From the NCBI GenBank assembly GCA_013349735.1, contig DUZC01000007.1, positions 1 through 20,773 on the forward strand: a stretch of 20,773 bases of DNA. The letters run 5' to 3'. The DNA comes from Rhodospirillaceae bacterium (GTDB taxonomy: Bacteria; Pseudomonadota; Alphaproteobacteria; Rhodospirillales; Magnetospirillaceae). Made by a program: the position numbers and the translations under genes. The notes under the pieces are model-generated. The model had not been told where the DNA came from. It saw only the letters and a program-made list of their open reading frames with translations, and made no database searches. Of the stretch, positions 8,331 to 14,684 are shown one piece after another (position 1 is the first letter of the stretch; every line of letters begins with the position of its first letter).

Positions 8331-8912
8331 CTAATTGGTGTGGATGCCTGAGAAACCCATGAAGGCAAGCGCCAGAAGGCTGGCGGTGATAAAACCGATC
8401 GGCGGCCCCATAAACAGCCTGGGCACGTCGGCTAAAGCCAGCCGTTCCCGCAGCCCGGCGAAGATCGCCAGGATCATGCTGAAGCCAAGCGCCGCCCCAA
8501 ACCCATTCAGCATGCTTTGAATGAAATTGAATTTGTCATGGACGTTCAACAATGGGATGCCCAGCACCGCGCAGTTGGTGGTGATCAGCGGCAAGTAAAT
8601 GCCCAATGTCTGAAACAAGGACGGCGAAACTTTGCGCACCACCGATTCGGTAAATTGCACAACGGCGGCGATCACCAAAATGAAAGTTACGGTCCGTAAA
8701 TAGCCAAGGCCATAAGGCACCAACAGATAGGTCTCAACCGCCCAGGCCAGGACCGAGGACACGGTCATCACAAAAGTCGTGGCCATGCCCAGGCCAACGG
8801 CGGTGTCGACCTTCGTTGTTACCCCCATGAAGGAACAAAGACCAAGAAAGCGCGCCAAAACGACATTGTTTACCAAAGCCGTCCCAACAATCAGCAGTAT
8901 CAGGTCCTGCAC
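8331..8912 (-). CDS. rnfA: Rnf complex membrane subunit A
   Basis: 193 residues, the same length as E. coli RsxA/RnfA and colinear with it: VNNVVLARFLGLCSFMGV, GLGMATTFVMT, VVQFTESVVRKVSP, LPLITTNCAVLG and LAFMGFSG are all present. Six membrane helices are expected. It is the partner of RnfE in the membrane core. The start is a GTG at 8912 with GAGGGGG 8 bases before it; the nearby ATG at 8920 is in another frame. Confidence 0.96.
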   Translation of the reverse strand: MQDLILLIVGTALVNNVVLARFLGLCSFMGVTTKVDTAVGLGMATTFVMTVSSVLAWAVETYLLVPYGLGYLRTVTFILVIAAVVQFTESVVRKVSPSLFQTLGIYLPLITTNCAVLGIPLLNVHDKFNFIQSMLNGFGAALGFSMILAIFAGLRERLALADVPRLFMGPPIGFITASLLALAFMGFSGIHTN

Positions 8913-8929
8913 GGCGTCATCCCCCTCGC

Positions 8930-9421
8930 CTAATCAACGTGACACTCTTCGCCCGCAGCAATCCGGCGAAGAAAACGCGGCGTCAATTCACCCCGCGCCA
9001 ATAAACGGCCTGCCCGCCCACGGGCCACCAACACGCCAAACCCCAAACCAGCCACCGCAGCGATCATGGCCGCGCCATCATTGCCAAAGGTCAACTGAGC
9101 CGCCACGGCCCCGCCAATCATCGACAGCAAGGGAACAGCGTAAGCAATGGAAGAAGCCCGGATCAAAGCATATTCAGAAATCCCGACCACCACGCGCTCG
9201 CCGATCTTTAAGCCGGCTTCGTTGTCGAGAACAAACCGCCGCGCCTCCAGGCGCCGCGTGTTTTGTCCCGACTTCACGCCGCAAGCCGCAGCAGAATGGC
9301 AGCCGCCACAGGTGCTGGTTTGCTCTGGCTCGAGCCAGATGCGGCCACCTTCAGCACCCACCACCCGCGCCAGCCCTTCCACCAGGGGATGCCCGCCCGC
9401 TTCGGCAAAGGCTCCGGCCAT
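8930..9421 (-). CDS. rseC: RseC/MucC-type membrane protein (SoxR-reducing system family)
   Basis: 163 residues. A soluble N-terminal part carries C38, C41 and C47 (CGGCHSAAACG), the Cys cluster of the RseC family. A basic/polar segment (GERVVVGIS) and two hydrophobic helices at about 90-135 follow. In E. coli RseC acts with the rsx(rnf) products to keep SoxR reduced; here its gene sits between apbE and rnfA, so a role in assembly or reduction linked to Rnf is likely. ATG 9421 begins four bases after the apbE stop; upstream in-frame starts would overlap apbE without a better ribosome site. Confidence 0.85.
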   Translation of the reverse strand: MAGAFAEAGGHPLVEGLARVVGAEGGRIWLEPEQTSTCGGCHSAAACGVKSGQNTRRLEARRFVLDNEAGLKIGERVVVGISEYALIRASSIAYAVPLLSMIGGAVAAQLTFGNDGAAMIAAVAGLGFGVLVARGRAGRLLARGELTPRFLRRIAAGEECHVD

Positions 9422-9425
9422 GACC

Positions 9426-10424
9426 TCAGGCCTCGACCGTCGACACCACGCCTTCCGGCGTAACATAGACGGCTTTCAAGCCACCGGCCGCACGCAGAAC
9501 CGTCTGACGCTGCTCAACCGGAACCAGCAGCATGCTGGTGGCCAAACCATCGGCAAGGAATGCTGTATTGGCAACCACCGAAACCCCGAGCAGCGCGGGA
9601 ACGGTCATTCCGGTCCGAGCATTGATGATATGGGTAAATTTTCCATCCTGATCGAAAACAGTGCCATAGCCGCCCGAGGTGGCCACGCATTTATCGACGA
9701 CCTCCAAAGTCGTGATCGCCTGCTTCGGATTGGCAGGATTGGCGATGCCGATGCGCCAGGCCGATCCATCCGGCCTGGTCGACAAGGCACGAGGCTCGCC
9801 CATATCCACCAGCATATTTTCAAAACCATGTTGGCGAAGCACGCCAGCCACACGATCGGTAATGAAGCCCTGCGCGCCGCTGTTTAAGGTCAACCCCATG
9901 CCGGGACGGGCAAAAGCCACCCGGGCGCGTTGGGTATCAATTTCCAATCCCCGCCATCCAACCAATTCACGGGCCGCCGCCAAATCGGACGCCGAAGGTC
10001 CGGCCGGGTCAATTTGAGCCGCGGTAAAATGGCGGAAATAAAGCTGCCAAAGCGGCTGAACGGTTGGGTCATAGACACCGTCCGTCCATTGCGCCAGAGC
10101 TACCGACCGAGACAGCATTTCAAGGAATTCGGGAGGAGCCTGCTCAACCACACCTTGGCGATTGAGCAAAGAGATGGTCGACTCCGGACGATAGAGGCTA
10201 AAAACCGCTTCCAGTCGGGCCAGTTCGGCCAAGCCTGCATCAATGGCAGCGCGCGCCTTGGCCTCGTCATTATGGTAAAGCCGAATGGTCGAAGGTGCAC
10301 CAAGCGTGAACCCAGTCCACTCAATCTGTCGGGCCTGGGCCCGACCGGCTTTGAACACCAATGGAATACCGGCAGCAGCGGCGAGCACGGTGATGGCACG
10401 GCGGCGTGTAATTCGCAGGGTCAT
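9426..10424 (-). CDS. apbE: ApbE/NosX-type FAD:protein FMN transferase with Tat signal
   Basis: 332 residues. The N-terminus, ITRRRAITVLAAAAGIPL, is a twin-arginine signal, so the protein probably acts in the periplasm. There it transfers FMN from FAD to Thr/Ser of target proteins; the obvious targets here are RnfG and possibly RnfD. Family features: YDPTVQPLW at 118-126, LNSGAQGFITDRV at 180-192, THIINARTG at 264-272 and ADGLAT at 291-296, whose D292/T296 would bind the metal. Compared with the common motifs the protein has LNSGAQG for DLGGIAKG and HIINARTG for H-DPRTG, variants I associate with NosX-like members. It is the first gene of the operon, four bases ahead of rseC. Confidence 0.93.
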   Translation of the reverse strand: MTLRITRRRAITVLAAAAGIPLVFKAGRAQARQIEWTGFTLGAPSTIRLYHNDEAKARAAIDAGLAELARLEAVFSLYRPESTISLLNRQGVVEQAPPEFLEMLSRSVALAQWTDGVYDPTVQPLWQLYFRHFTAAQIDPAGPSASDLAAARELVGWRGLEIDTQRARVAFARPGMGLTLNSGAQGFITDRVAGVLRQHGFENMLVDMGEPRALSTRPDGSAWRIGIANPANPKQAITTLEVVDKCVATSGGYGTVFDQDGKFTHIINARTGMTVPALLGVSVVANTAFLADGLATSMLLVPVEQRQTVLRAAGGLKAVYVTPEGVVSTVEA

Positions 10425-10520
10425 CGGCCCCTATTCCTCCCACTAAACTCTTTGTAAATTGGCACCGCCCACCCACCTAATAAAAGGCACGCAAGCTTCG
10501 CGGCACAAAATCGCGCACGG

Positions 10521-10549
10521 ATACTATGACTCCGCGCCGACAGCTTCAA
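10521..10549 (-). promoter_or_regulatory. Candidate sigma-70-like promoter of the apbE-rseC-rnf operon
   Basis: On the minus strand TTGAAG (plus coordinates 10544-10549) and TAGTAT (10521-10526) are separated by 17 bp. This is the best pair I could find, about 100 bp ahead of the apbE start codon. Both boxes match only four of six consensus bases, so this is a suggestion. Confidence 0.3.
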
Positions 10550-10613
10550 GCATCTTTGCAAGAAAATCCGCACCTACCCAAGCAAAATCCTAACTTTCAA
10601 GGAAAATCAGCTT

Positions 10614-10631
10614 AACCTCAATTTTGAGGTT
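10614..10631. promoter_or_regulatory. 18-bp palindrome, possible operator
   Basis: AACCTCAATTTTGAGGTT: 8-bp arms (10614-10621 and 10624-10631) around TT. The arms contain CCTCAA/TTGAGG, the same hexamers as the SoxR box, but only two bases separate them instead of six. It abuts TTGACG at 10630, a possible -35 element of the rightward gene. Palindrome seen; binding protein unknown. Confidence 0.4.
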
Positions 10632-10667
10632 GACGGACAGCGACCTTCCTCCTGAGATAGCGACCCC

Positions 10668-10689
10668 GTCCGGCGATTTGCTGCCGGAC
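10668..10689. repeat. Small inverted repeat (GTCCGGC/GCCGGAC)
   Basis: A 7-bp GC-rich stem with an 8-base loop, 35 bp upstream of the start codon at 10725. It could form a hairpin in the leader RNA of that gene. No T-run follows on the plus strand. Function unknown. Confidence 0.35.
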
Positions 10690-10724
10690 ATAACTTTAAC
10701 TAGAAACCAAACCGGGAACGTACC

Positions 10725-11123
10725 ATGACAACCGATCTTGGAACCAAGCTGAGCGTCGCACAGGCCGTCGCCTACGCTGTTTTGGCGGCGCAGGAAACCG
10801 AGTCAGACAAAGCCTGGAAGGATTGGGCCAAGGGATGGCTGTCCGGGGATGATCGCTCAGCCAAAGCCGCTAAGGCCGTAGCCGCTAATGCCCGGTCTGA
10901 ATGTGCTCGGCATGCCGCCAGGGCCGCCGAACTTCTGGCCGAAGCCACGGATTTGCAGACCGACAGCGCCTTGCTCTCGGCGGAAGGCCGCAACGCCCGG
11001 TGGCAGTTGGATGCGGAAGGACAGAAGGAAACCGATTGTCTGGCAGCCGTCGCTGAAGCAATCCGCCACGCCGAAATCAGCGACCCCGACGGAATCCTGG
11101 CGCGCGCCGAGGCCGATTTCTGA
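10725..11123 (+). CDS. Hypothetical Ala-rich helical protein
   Basis: 132 residues, strongly Ala-rich, soluble, with no signal peptide or membrane segment. Predicted by eye to be almost entirely alpha-helical. A segment WKDWAKGWLSGDDRSAKAAK (about residues 31-50) loosely recalls helical repeat proteins and some immunity-type families, but I would not assign a function. The start has a weak GGGA upstream. Codon use resembles the neighbours, which supports it being real. It faces away from the rnf operon across the shared regulatory region and is followed on the opposite strand by a small gene. Confidence 0.65.
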   Translation: MTTDLGTKLSVAQAVAYAVLAAQETESDKAWKDWAKGWLSGDDRSAKAAKAVAANARSECARHAARAAELLAEATDLQTDSALLSAEGRNARWQLDAEGQKETDCLAAVAEAIRHAEISDPDGILARAEADF

Positions 11124-11222
11124 AGCCCTGCTCTGTCGAGATTACTGGGAGCCACCGAGACCTACCGCGCCCGTCATCGTTCTGCGGGCCCGCTCTTTTG
11201 TGCCGTTTTTACGACTTAGACT

Positions 11223-11438
11223 CTAACGGTTTGAAAGACTGAGAAAAAAACCGTAGGCGGTCCGCCAATTATCGGTTCTCAGCCGTTCCCGGCCATCGAC
11301 TTTCACGAAAAAATATCCATCTTTCTGGCAGAAAACCAATTCGCGCTGACCAGATTGCTCGAAGCAGCGACCGATGGCTTCATCGTCGCAGCCTTTATTT
11401 TTACATATTTTCTCGCGATCGTCGGCGAAACTCGCCAT
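11223..11438 (-). CDS. Small Cys-containing hypothetical protein
   Basis: 71 residues from ATG 11438, with GGAG ten bases upstream. Cys residues are spaced CX4C-X7-C-X11-C (C12, C17, C25, C37), followed by a Gly-Tyr-Phe-Phe stretch, a layout that could bind a metal such as zinc. The C-terminus is WRTAYGFFLSLSNR. No signal peptide or membrane helix. Codon use is ordinary for the region and there is no better frame here, but no family is recognised, so it could still be spurious. A 7-bp inverted repeat (11226-11232/11248-11254) sits in its 3' end without a T-run. Confidence 0.5.
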   Translation of the reverse strand: MASFADDREKICKNKGCDDEAIGRCFEQSGQRELVFCQKDGYFFVKVDGRERLRTDNWRTAYGFFLSLSNR

Positions 11439-11664
11439 TGGCAAAATACTCCATTCAGGAGTGGCACCCTAATATGCTCCCAGGATAAAGATCAAACGCA
11501 CAATACCGATGGGCTCTATGCAAATTGGGTATGGCTGGGGTTCCCGGCCATGAAACGCTGACAAACCATGACTTGCACCGTCCAGCTTGCTGACCGATAA
11601 TCAGGTCACGCCAAAAAATATATGGCTTTGCAGCAGGTTTTTGCTGTCGCACCTGGAGTAACGA

Positions 11665-12096
11665 ATGCCCCCGATGGACTCTTCTTCTGCGCGCCCCCTG
11701 GCGGCCCTGACGGGCGCGGTGATGATTGTTGACGAGGTGCCCTATTCCCGAGGCGAAATGAACAGAAATCTCCGCGAAGCCGGGGTCGCCAGCATTGTCG
11801 AAGTAGAAGACAGCGTGACCGCCATGCAGATCCTGCGCAACTCCGACCAGGACTGGGCTCTGATCATCTGCGATCTGGATGTCGGTGGATTGAGGATGGT
11901 GCGAACCTTACGGCAGGATGCGTCAACACCGGAAGCCCATCGCAAAGTGCCTTTTATTATGCTGACCGATGACACAACCCTGGCAATCGTTACCGATATC
12001 CGTGAAGCCGGCGCCAATGGGGTTGTTGCCAAGCCCTTCAATCCGGCGAAACTGATAACGACGACCCTAAACGTCATGGCCGCCCGTCGGAAGTAA
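11665..12096 (+). CDS. Single-domain (CheY-like) response regulator
   Basis: 143 residues, one receiver domain after a short N-terminal tail. The phosphorylation site set is intact: acidic D23-E24, acceptor D70 (IICDLD), switch T101 (MLTD) and K123 (AKPFNP). There is no output domain, so it would act by protein contact or within a phosphorelay. TGGAG stands six bases before the ATG. It is followed after 63 bases by a chemoreceptor-like gene in the same direction, probably one transcription unit. An unlinked histidine kinase, for example the hybrid kinase at 17470, could feed it, but that is inference. Confidence 0.88.
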   Translation: MPPMDSSSARPLAALTGAVMIVDEVPYSRGEMNRNLREAGVASIVEVEDSVTAMQILRNSDQDWALIICDLDVGGLRMVRTLRQDASTPEAHRKVPFIMLTDDTTLAIVTDIREAGANGVVAKPFNPAKLITTTLNVMAARRK

Positions 12097-12159
12097 GATG
12101 CGATAGCGTTTCCATCGACCAAGGCGGATTGTTCGCGCCCAATTTGAAGCAGGACCGAA

Positions 12160-13179
12160 ATGGCCGATCCAGAAAGAATACTCGTCCTTTCCCAAGAGGT
12201 ATCCGATATCGCCGACCGGCGCCTGGGTGCCATCGACGGGATTATTCGCAGCACCCGCATTCTTGCGCTCAATGCCATGATCGAAGCCTCACGCGCCGGC
12301 GAATTGGGCCGGGGCTTCGCGGTGGTCGCCAATGAAGTAAAAAGCGTATCCGACAATGTGACCGTGGTTGCGCAGGAGTTTTCGCGCGAATTGCAGGGGG
12401 CGGTCGGCGAGTTGAATGAATTAGGCAGCCGAATGATCGGCCATATGCGCGGCACACGGCTGATTGATTTCGCCACTTCGATGATCCGGATGGTCGATCG
12501 CAGCCTCTGCGATCGCGCCTGCGATGTCCGCGCCTGGTCCCAAGACGAGACTTTAGGCCGCGCCTTGTCTGAGGACAGGGTGCAGCGGGCAGCCGACCGG
12601 CTGTCAGCCTTGGCGGACATCTTCACGGTTTATTTGGATCTGTGGTTGATCGATGCCCGCGGGAAAATTGTAGCCAGCGCCCGTGACCGGCAATATCCCG
12701 GCGTTAAGAGCACCGGCCTGACCGACCTAGACTGGTTCCGCAATGCCCTTTCCGGTGGCGGAGCCGAACCGTTCGTGGCCACAAATGTTTATAAATCCCC
12801 GCTGCTTGGCGATAAGGCCATCATCACTTTTGCGGCCCCGGTTCGTGTTGACGGCAAGCCGGCGGGGGTCATCGCCGCCCATTTCGATTGGGAGGCACAG
12901 GGCCAAATCGTCGTCGATGGCGTTCGCGTCGACGAGGATGAGGTAACGCGAACCCATTGCCTGCTTTTGGATGCCCAATGCCGCATCATTGCCGCCTCGG
13001 ACAAACGAGGGGTCCTCGCGCATTCTTTGCCCTTGGAGGTGGATAGCCGAACGCACGGGACTTATGTCAAACAGGACGGCCGGCTGGTTGGTTTTGCCAA
13101 AGGACAGGGCTTTGAGAACTTTCGCGGACTTGGCTGGTTTGGTGTCATCATCCAGGATCCGTTAGGCGATGAGCAATAA
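12160..13179 (+). CDS. Short soluble chemoreceptor-like protein: MCP signalling tip plus C-terminal Cache-type sensor
   Basis: 339 residues. Residues about 15-75 hold the chemoreceptor signalling hairpin (ILALNAMIEASRAGELGRGF then AVVANEVKSVSD), the part that contacts CheA/CheW in normal receptors. The long flanking methylation helices are missing. Residues about 150-335 resemble a Cache/PDC ligand-binding domain: LWLIDARGKIVASA, DWFRNALSGG, AAPVRVDGKPAGVIAAHFDW and CRIIAASD. No membrane helix or signal peptide is visible, so the sensor would lie in the cytoplasm, and the order is reversed compared with standard receptors. AGGA precedes the ATG at a reasonable distance. The last 11 bases overlap the glycosyltransferase gene. 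The domain readings are solid for the hairpin and good for Cache. Confidence 0.85.
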   Translation: MADPERILVLSQEVSDIADRRLGAIDGIIRSTRILALNAMIEASRAGELGRGFAVVANEVKSVSDNVTVVAQEFSRELQGAVGELNELGSRMIGHMRGTRLIDFATSMIRMVDRSLCDRACDVRAWSQDETLGRALSEDRVQRAADRLSALADIFTVYLDLWLIDARGKIVASARDRQYPGVKSTGLTDLDWFRNALSGGGAEPFVATNVYKSPLLGDKAIITFAAPVRVDGKPAGVIAAHFDWEAQGQIVVDGVRVDEDEVTRTHCLLLDAQCRIIAASDKRGVLAHSLPLEVDSRTHGTYVKQDGRLVGFAKGQGFENFRGLGWFGVIIQDPLGDEQ

Positions 13180-13963
13180 GGCCGAAGGCAGCAGCCAGGA
13201 ACCGCCTTACCATATTGTGGTTGGCACGCCCTGCTATGGCGGTCAGGTTACCCATCACTATTTGATATCCGTTCTGAACCTGCAACTTGCTTGCATTCGA
13301 CGCGGACTCAAGCTGACCTTTCAGCTCTTGGGTAACGATTCACTGGTCCCGCGGGCGCGCAACCTGATTGTCAGCCAATTTCTTGATGATCCCAGCGCCA
13401 CGCATTTGATCTTTATTGATGCCGATATCGGGTTCCCTGCCGAGCAGGTATTTGCCTTGCTTGACAGCGGACTGGATGTGGCCGGTGCGGTCTATCCAAT
13501 GAAAAAATTGGATTGGAAACTGATCGCCGAAACCGCGCGTTCAGGCCATGGGAACCTACCCGCCGCAGCCCTCAGCTATATCGTTGATTTGGTTGACCCT
13601 GAGCATCTCAGTTACCAAGGTCGCTTTCTCGAAGTCAAAACGATCGGCACCGGCTTCCTGATGATCCGGCGTCAGGTCTTTTTAGATATTGGCGAACGCT
13701 ATCCCGAATTGCGCTTCAACGGGGCGGAACTCGGCGCCAATGATGCCCTTGCCAGCGGCAATTGCTATAATTTCTTCGAATGTCTTATCGACCCCGAAAC
13801 CCGGGTCTATCTCAGTGAAGATTATGGTTTCTGTCGCCGCTGGCGCGGTATGGGAGGCAAAATTTGGGCTGACGCCGGCAGCCGTCTGACCCATGTCGGG
13901 GGGGTTCCCTTTGAAGGAAACCTGCCGGACCTTCTGGCCCGTCTATCCCCCCAAGCCAGCTGA
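13169..13963 (+). CDS. GT-A fold glycosyltransferase-like protein
   Basis: 264 residues, soluble. The N-terminal nucleotide-sugar domain has VVGTPCYGG, a RARN motif at 62-65 and a DxD metal/sugar-nucleotide motif at D84-D86 (FIDADIGF). The acceptor half has KTIGTGFLMIRR, SEDYGFCRRW (E217-D218) and H242. This layout matches family 2-like glycosyltransferases that are often annotated as hypothetical. Acceptor and sugar are unknown; the chemotaxis-type neighbours suggest, without proof, modification of a surface or motility component. ATG 13169 lies inside the end of the upstream gene (11-base overlap), indicating translational coupling. Confidence 0.78.
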   Translation: MSNKAEGSSQEPPYHIVVGTPCYGGQVTHHYLISVLNLQLACIRRGLKLTFQLLGNDSLVPRARNLIVSQFLDDPSATHLIFIDADIGFPAEQVFALLDSGLDVAGAVYPMKKLDWKLIAETARSGHGNLPAAALSYIVDLVDPEHLSYQGRFLEVKTIGTGFLMIRRQVFLDIGERYPELRFNGAELGANDALASGNCYNFFECLIDPETRVYLSEDYGFCRRWRGMGGKIWADAGSRLTHVGGVPFEGNLPDLLARLSPQAS

Positions 13964-13967
13964 TTTT

Positions 13968-14483
13968 TTATTGATGCATAGGCTCCATGGCGGGATGATG
14001 CCCTTCCATCCCATTCATCATACCGGCATGCCGGTGCCCATGATGATGCGCGGCCTGATCAAGGACCTGGCGCTGCTCAGGCTTAAGGGATTCATAGAGG
14101 GCCGTCAAAGCCGGGCGCGAGGCCTGCAATTGTTCCAATCTGGCCGCCAGCATTTTTTCCATATGGTCTTCATGGTCAAGTGCCGTGTGATGCCCAGCAC
14201 CCTTTTCTGCTCCGGCCAGACAGCTGGTTTTGGCTTTGGCCTGGCCGTCCTGCAGCGATTGCCGCCATTTGGCGAAAAGCGGACGCTGAGCCTCGGTCAG
14301 ATCAAGCTTTGATTCAAGATAGGCCAAATTAGCGGCTTCGCGCGCAAAATGCTCGCTGCACATCATCTGATGCATGGCCGCGTGATCCATCTTTTGAGAT
14401 GGGGCCGTGGGTTCAGCGGCCAGGGCAGCGGAAGCCGCCAAAAAGGAAAATGCCGCAATCACTATCGTTTTATTCAGGGCCAT
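13968..14483 (-). CDS. Periplasmic Spy/CpxP-like (LTxxQ) His/Met-rich protein
   Basis: 171 residues. A signal peptide covers residues 1-22 (cleavage expected at ALA-AE). Two LTxxQ-type motifs are present: LTEAQ at 62-66 and LKPEQ at 133-137, the mark of the CpxP/Spy/ZraP fold of periplasmic chaperones and metal sensors. The N-terminal region (MDHAAMHQMMCSEH) and the C-terminal tail (AHHHGHRHAGMMNGM..) are rich in His and Met, pointing to copper, zinc or nickel binding. The start at ATG 14483 is chosen because GCGAGGA lies in front of it; the ATG at 14501 overlaps that site. The gene ends four bases from the convergent glycosyltransferase gene. An OmpR-type direct repeat lies upstream at 14559-14575. 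Confidence 0.85.
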   Translation of the reverse strand: MALNKTIVIAAFSFLAASAALAAEPTAPSQKMDHAAMHQMMCSEHFAREAANLAYLESKLDLTEAQRPLFAKWRQSLQDGQAKAKTSCLAGAEKGAGHHTALDHEDHMEKMLAARLEQLQASRPALTALYESLKPEQRQVLDQAAHHHGHRHAGMMNGMEGHHPAMEPMHQ

Positions 14484-14558
14484 CGGGATTCCTCGCCTCA
14501 TTGATTTTTGGACATTAACAGACCCTTGCTCCAGCTTAATGACGGCCAGACGGCTATA

Positions 14559-14575
14559 TTGTAACAGTTTGTAAC
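14559..14575. promoter_or_regulatory. Direct repeat TTGTAAC (GTAAC-N5-GTAAC), candidate OmpR/CpxR-type site
   Basis: TTGTAAC occurs at 14559-14565 and again at 14569-14575, a 10-bp period. GTAAC-N5-GTAAC has the same layout as the CpxR box (GTAAA-N5-GTAAA) and other sites bound head-to-tail by OmpR-family regulators. It lies in the divergent intergenic region, 76 bp upstream of the CpxP/Spy-like gene, whose relatives are classical envelope-stress targets. The repeat is seen; the regulator is inferred. Confidence 0.4.
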
Positions 14576-14684
14576 TTCGCCTCGAATTTTATAAATATCT
14601 TCTCTTGCTCACCAACTCTTTATGCTCGACTTTATTCGTCTTGATGTCCGGGCAATGCCCGCCAGCGCAGAGAATGGACGGGCC

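Larger units (their letters stand above)
10425..10724. other. 300-bp divergent regulatory region between the rnf operon and the gene at 10725
   Basis: No coding sequence was found here. It must contain the promoters of the nine-gene rnf operon (leftward) and of the hypothetical gene (rightward). Recognisable elements are a candidate leftward promoter at 10521-10549, an 18-bp palindrome at 10614-10631, a rightward TTGACG at 10630-10635 with no convincing -10 element, and a hairpin at 10668-10689. Confidence 0.6.

Noticed and set aside
8779..9887. Two plus-strand open frames of 214 and 246 codons opposite rnfA, rseC and apbE
   Set aside because: Antisense to conserved genes of the rnf operon; low-complexity Arg/Pro/Gln-rich products.
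11167..11193. Possible terminator after the Ala-rich hypothetical gene (GCCCG/CGGGC and the palindrome GCGGGCCCGC)
   Set aside because: Only a five-base stem with an 11-base loop, no T-run directly after it, and the palindrome has no loop.
11226..11254. Inverted repeat ACGGTTT/AAACCGT
   Set aside because: Loop of 15 bases, lies inside the small Cys-protein frame, and no T-run follows on either strand.
11462..11477. TGGCAC...TGC resembling a sigma-54 promoter
   Set aside because: The GG to GC spacing is 11 instead of 10 bases and the downstream element is poor.
11742..12626. Minus-strand open frame of 294 codons
   Set aside because: Lies opposite the response regulator and the chemoreceptor-like gene, both of which have clear family motifs; the product is Ser/Arg-rich without a family.
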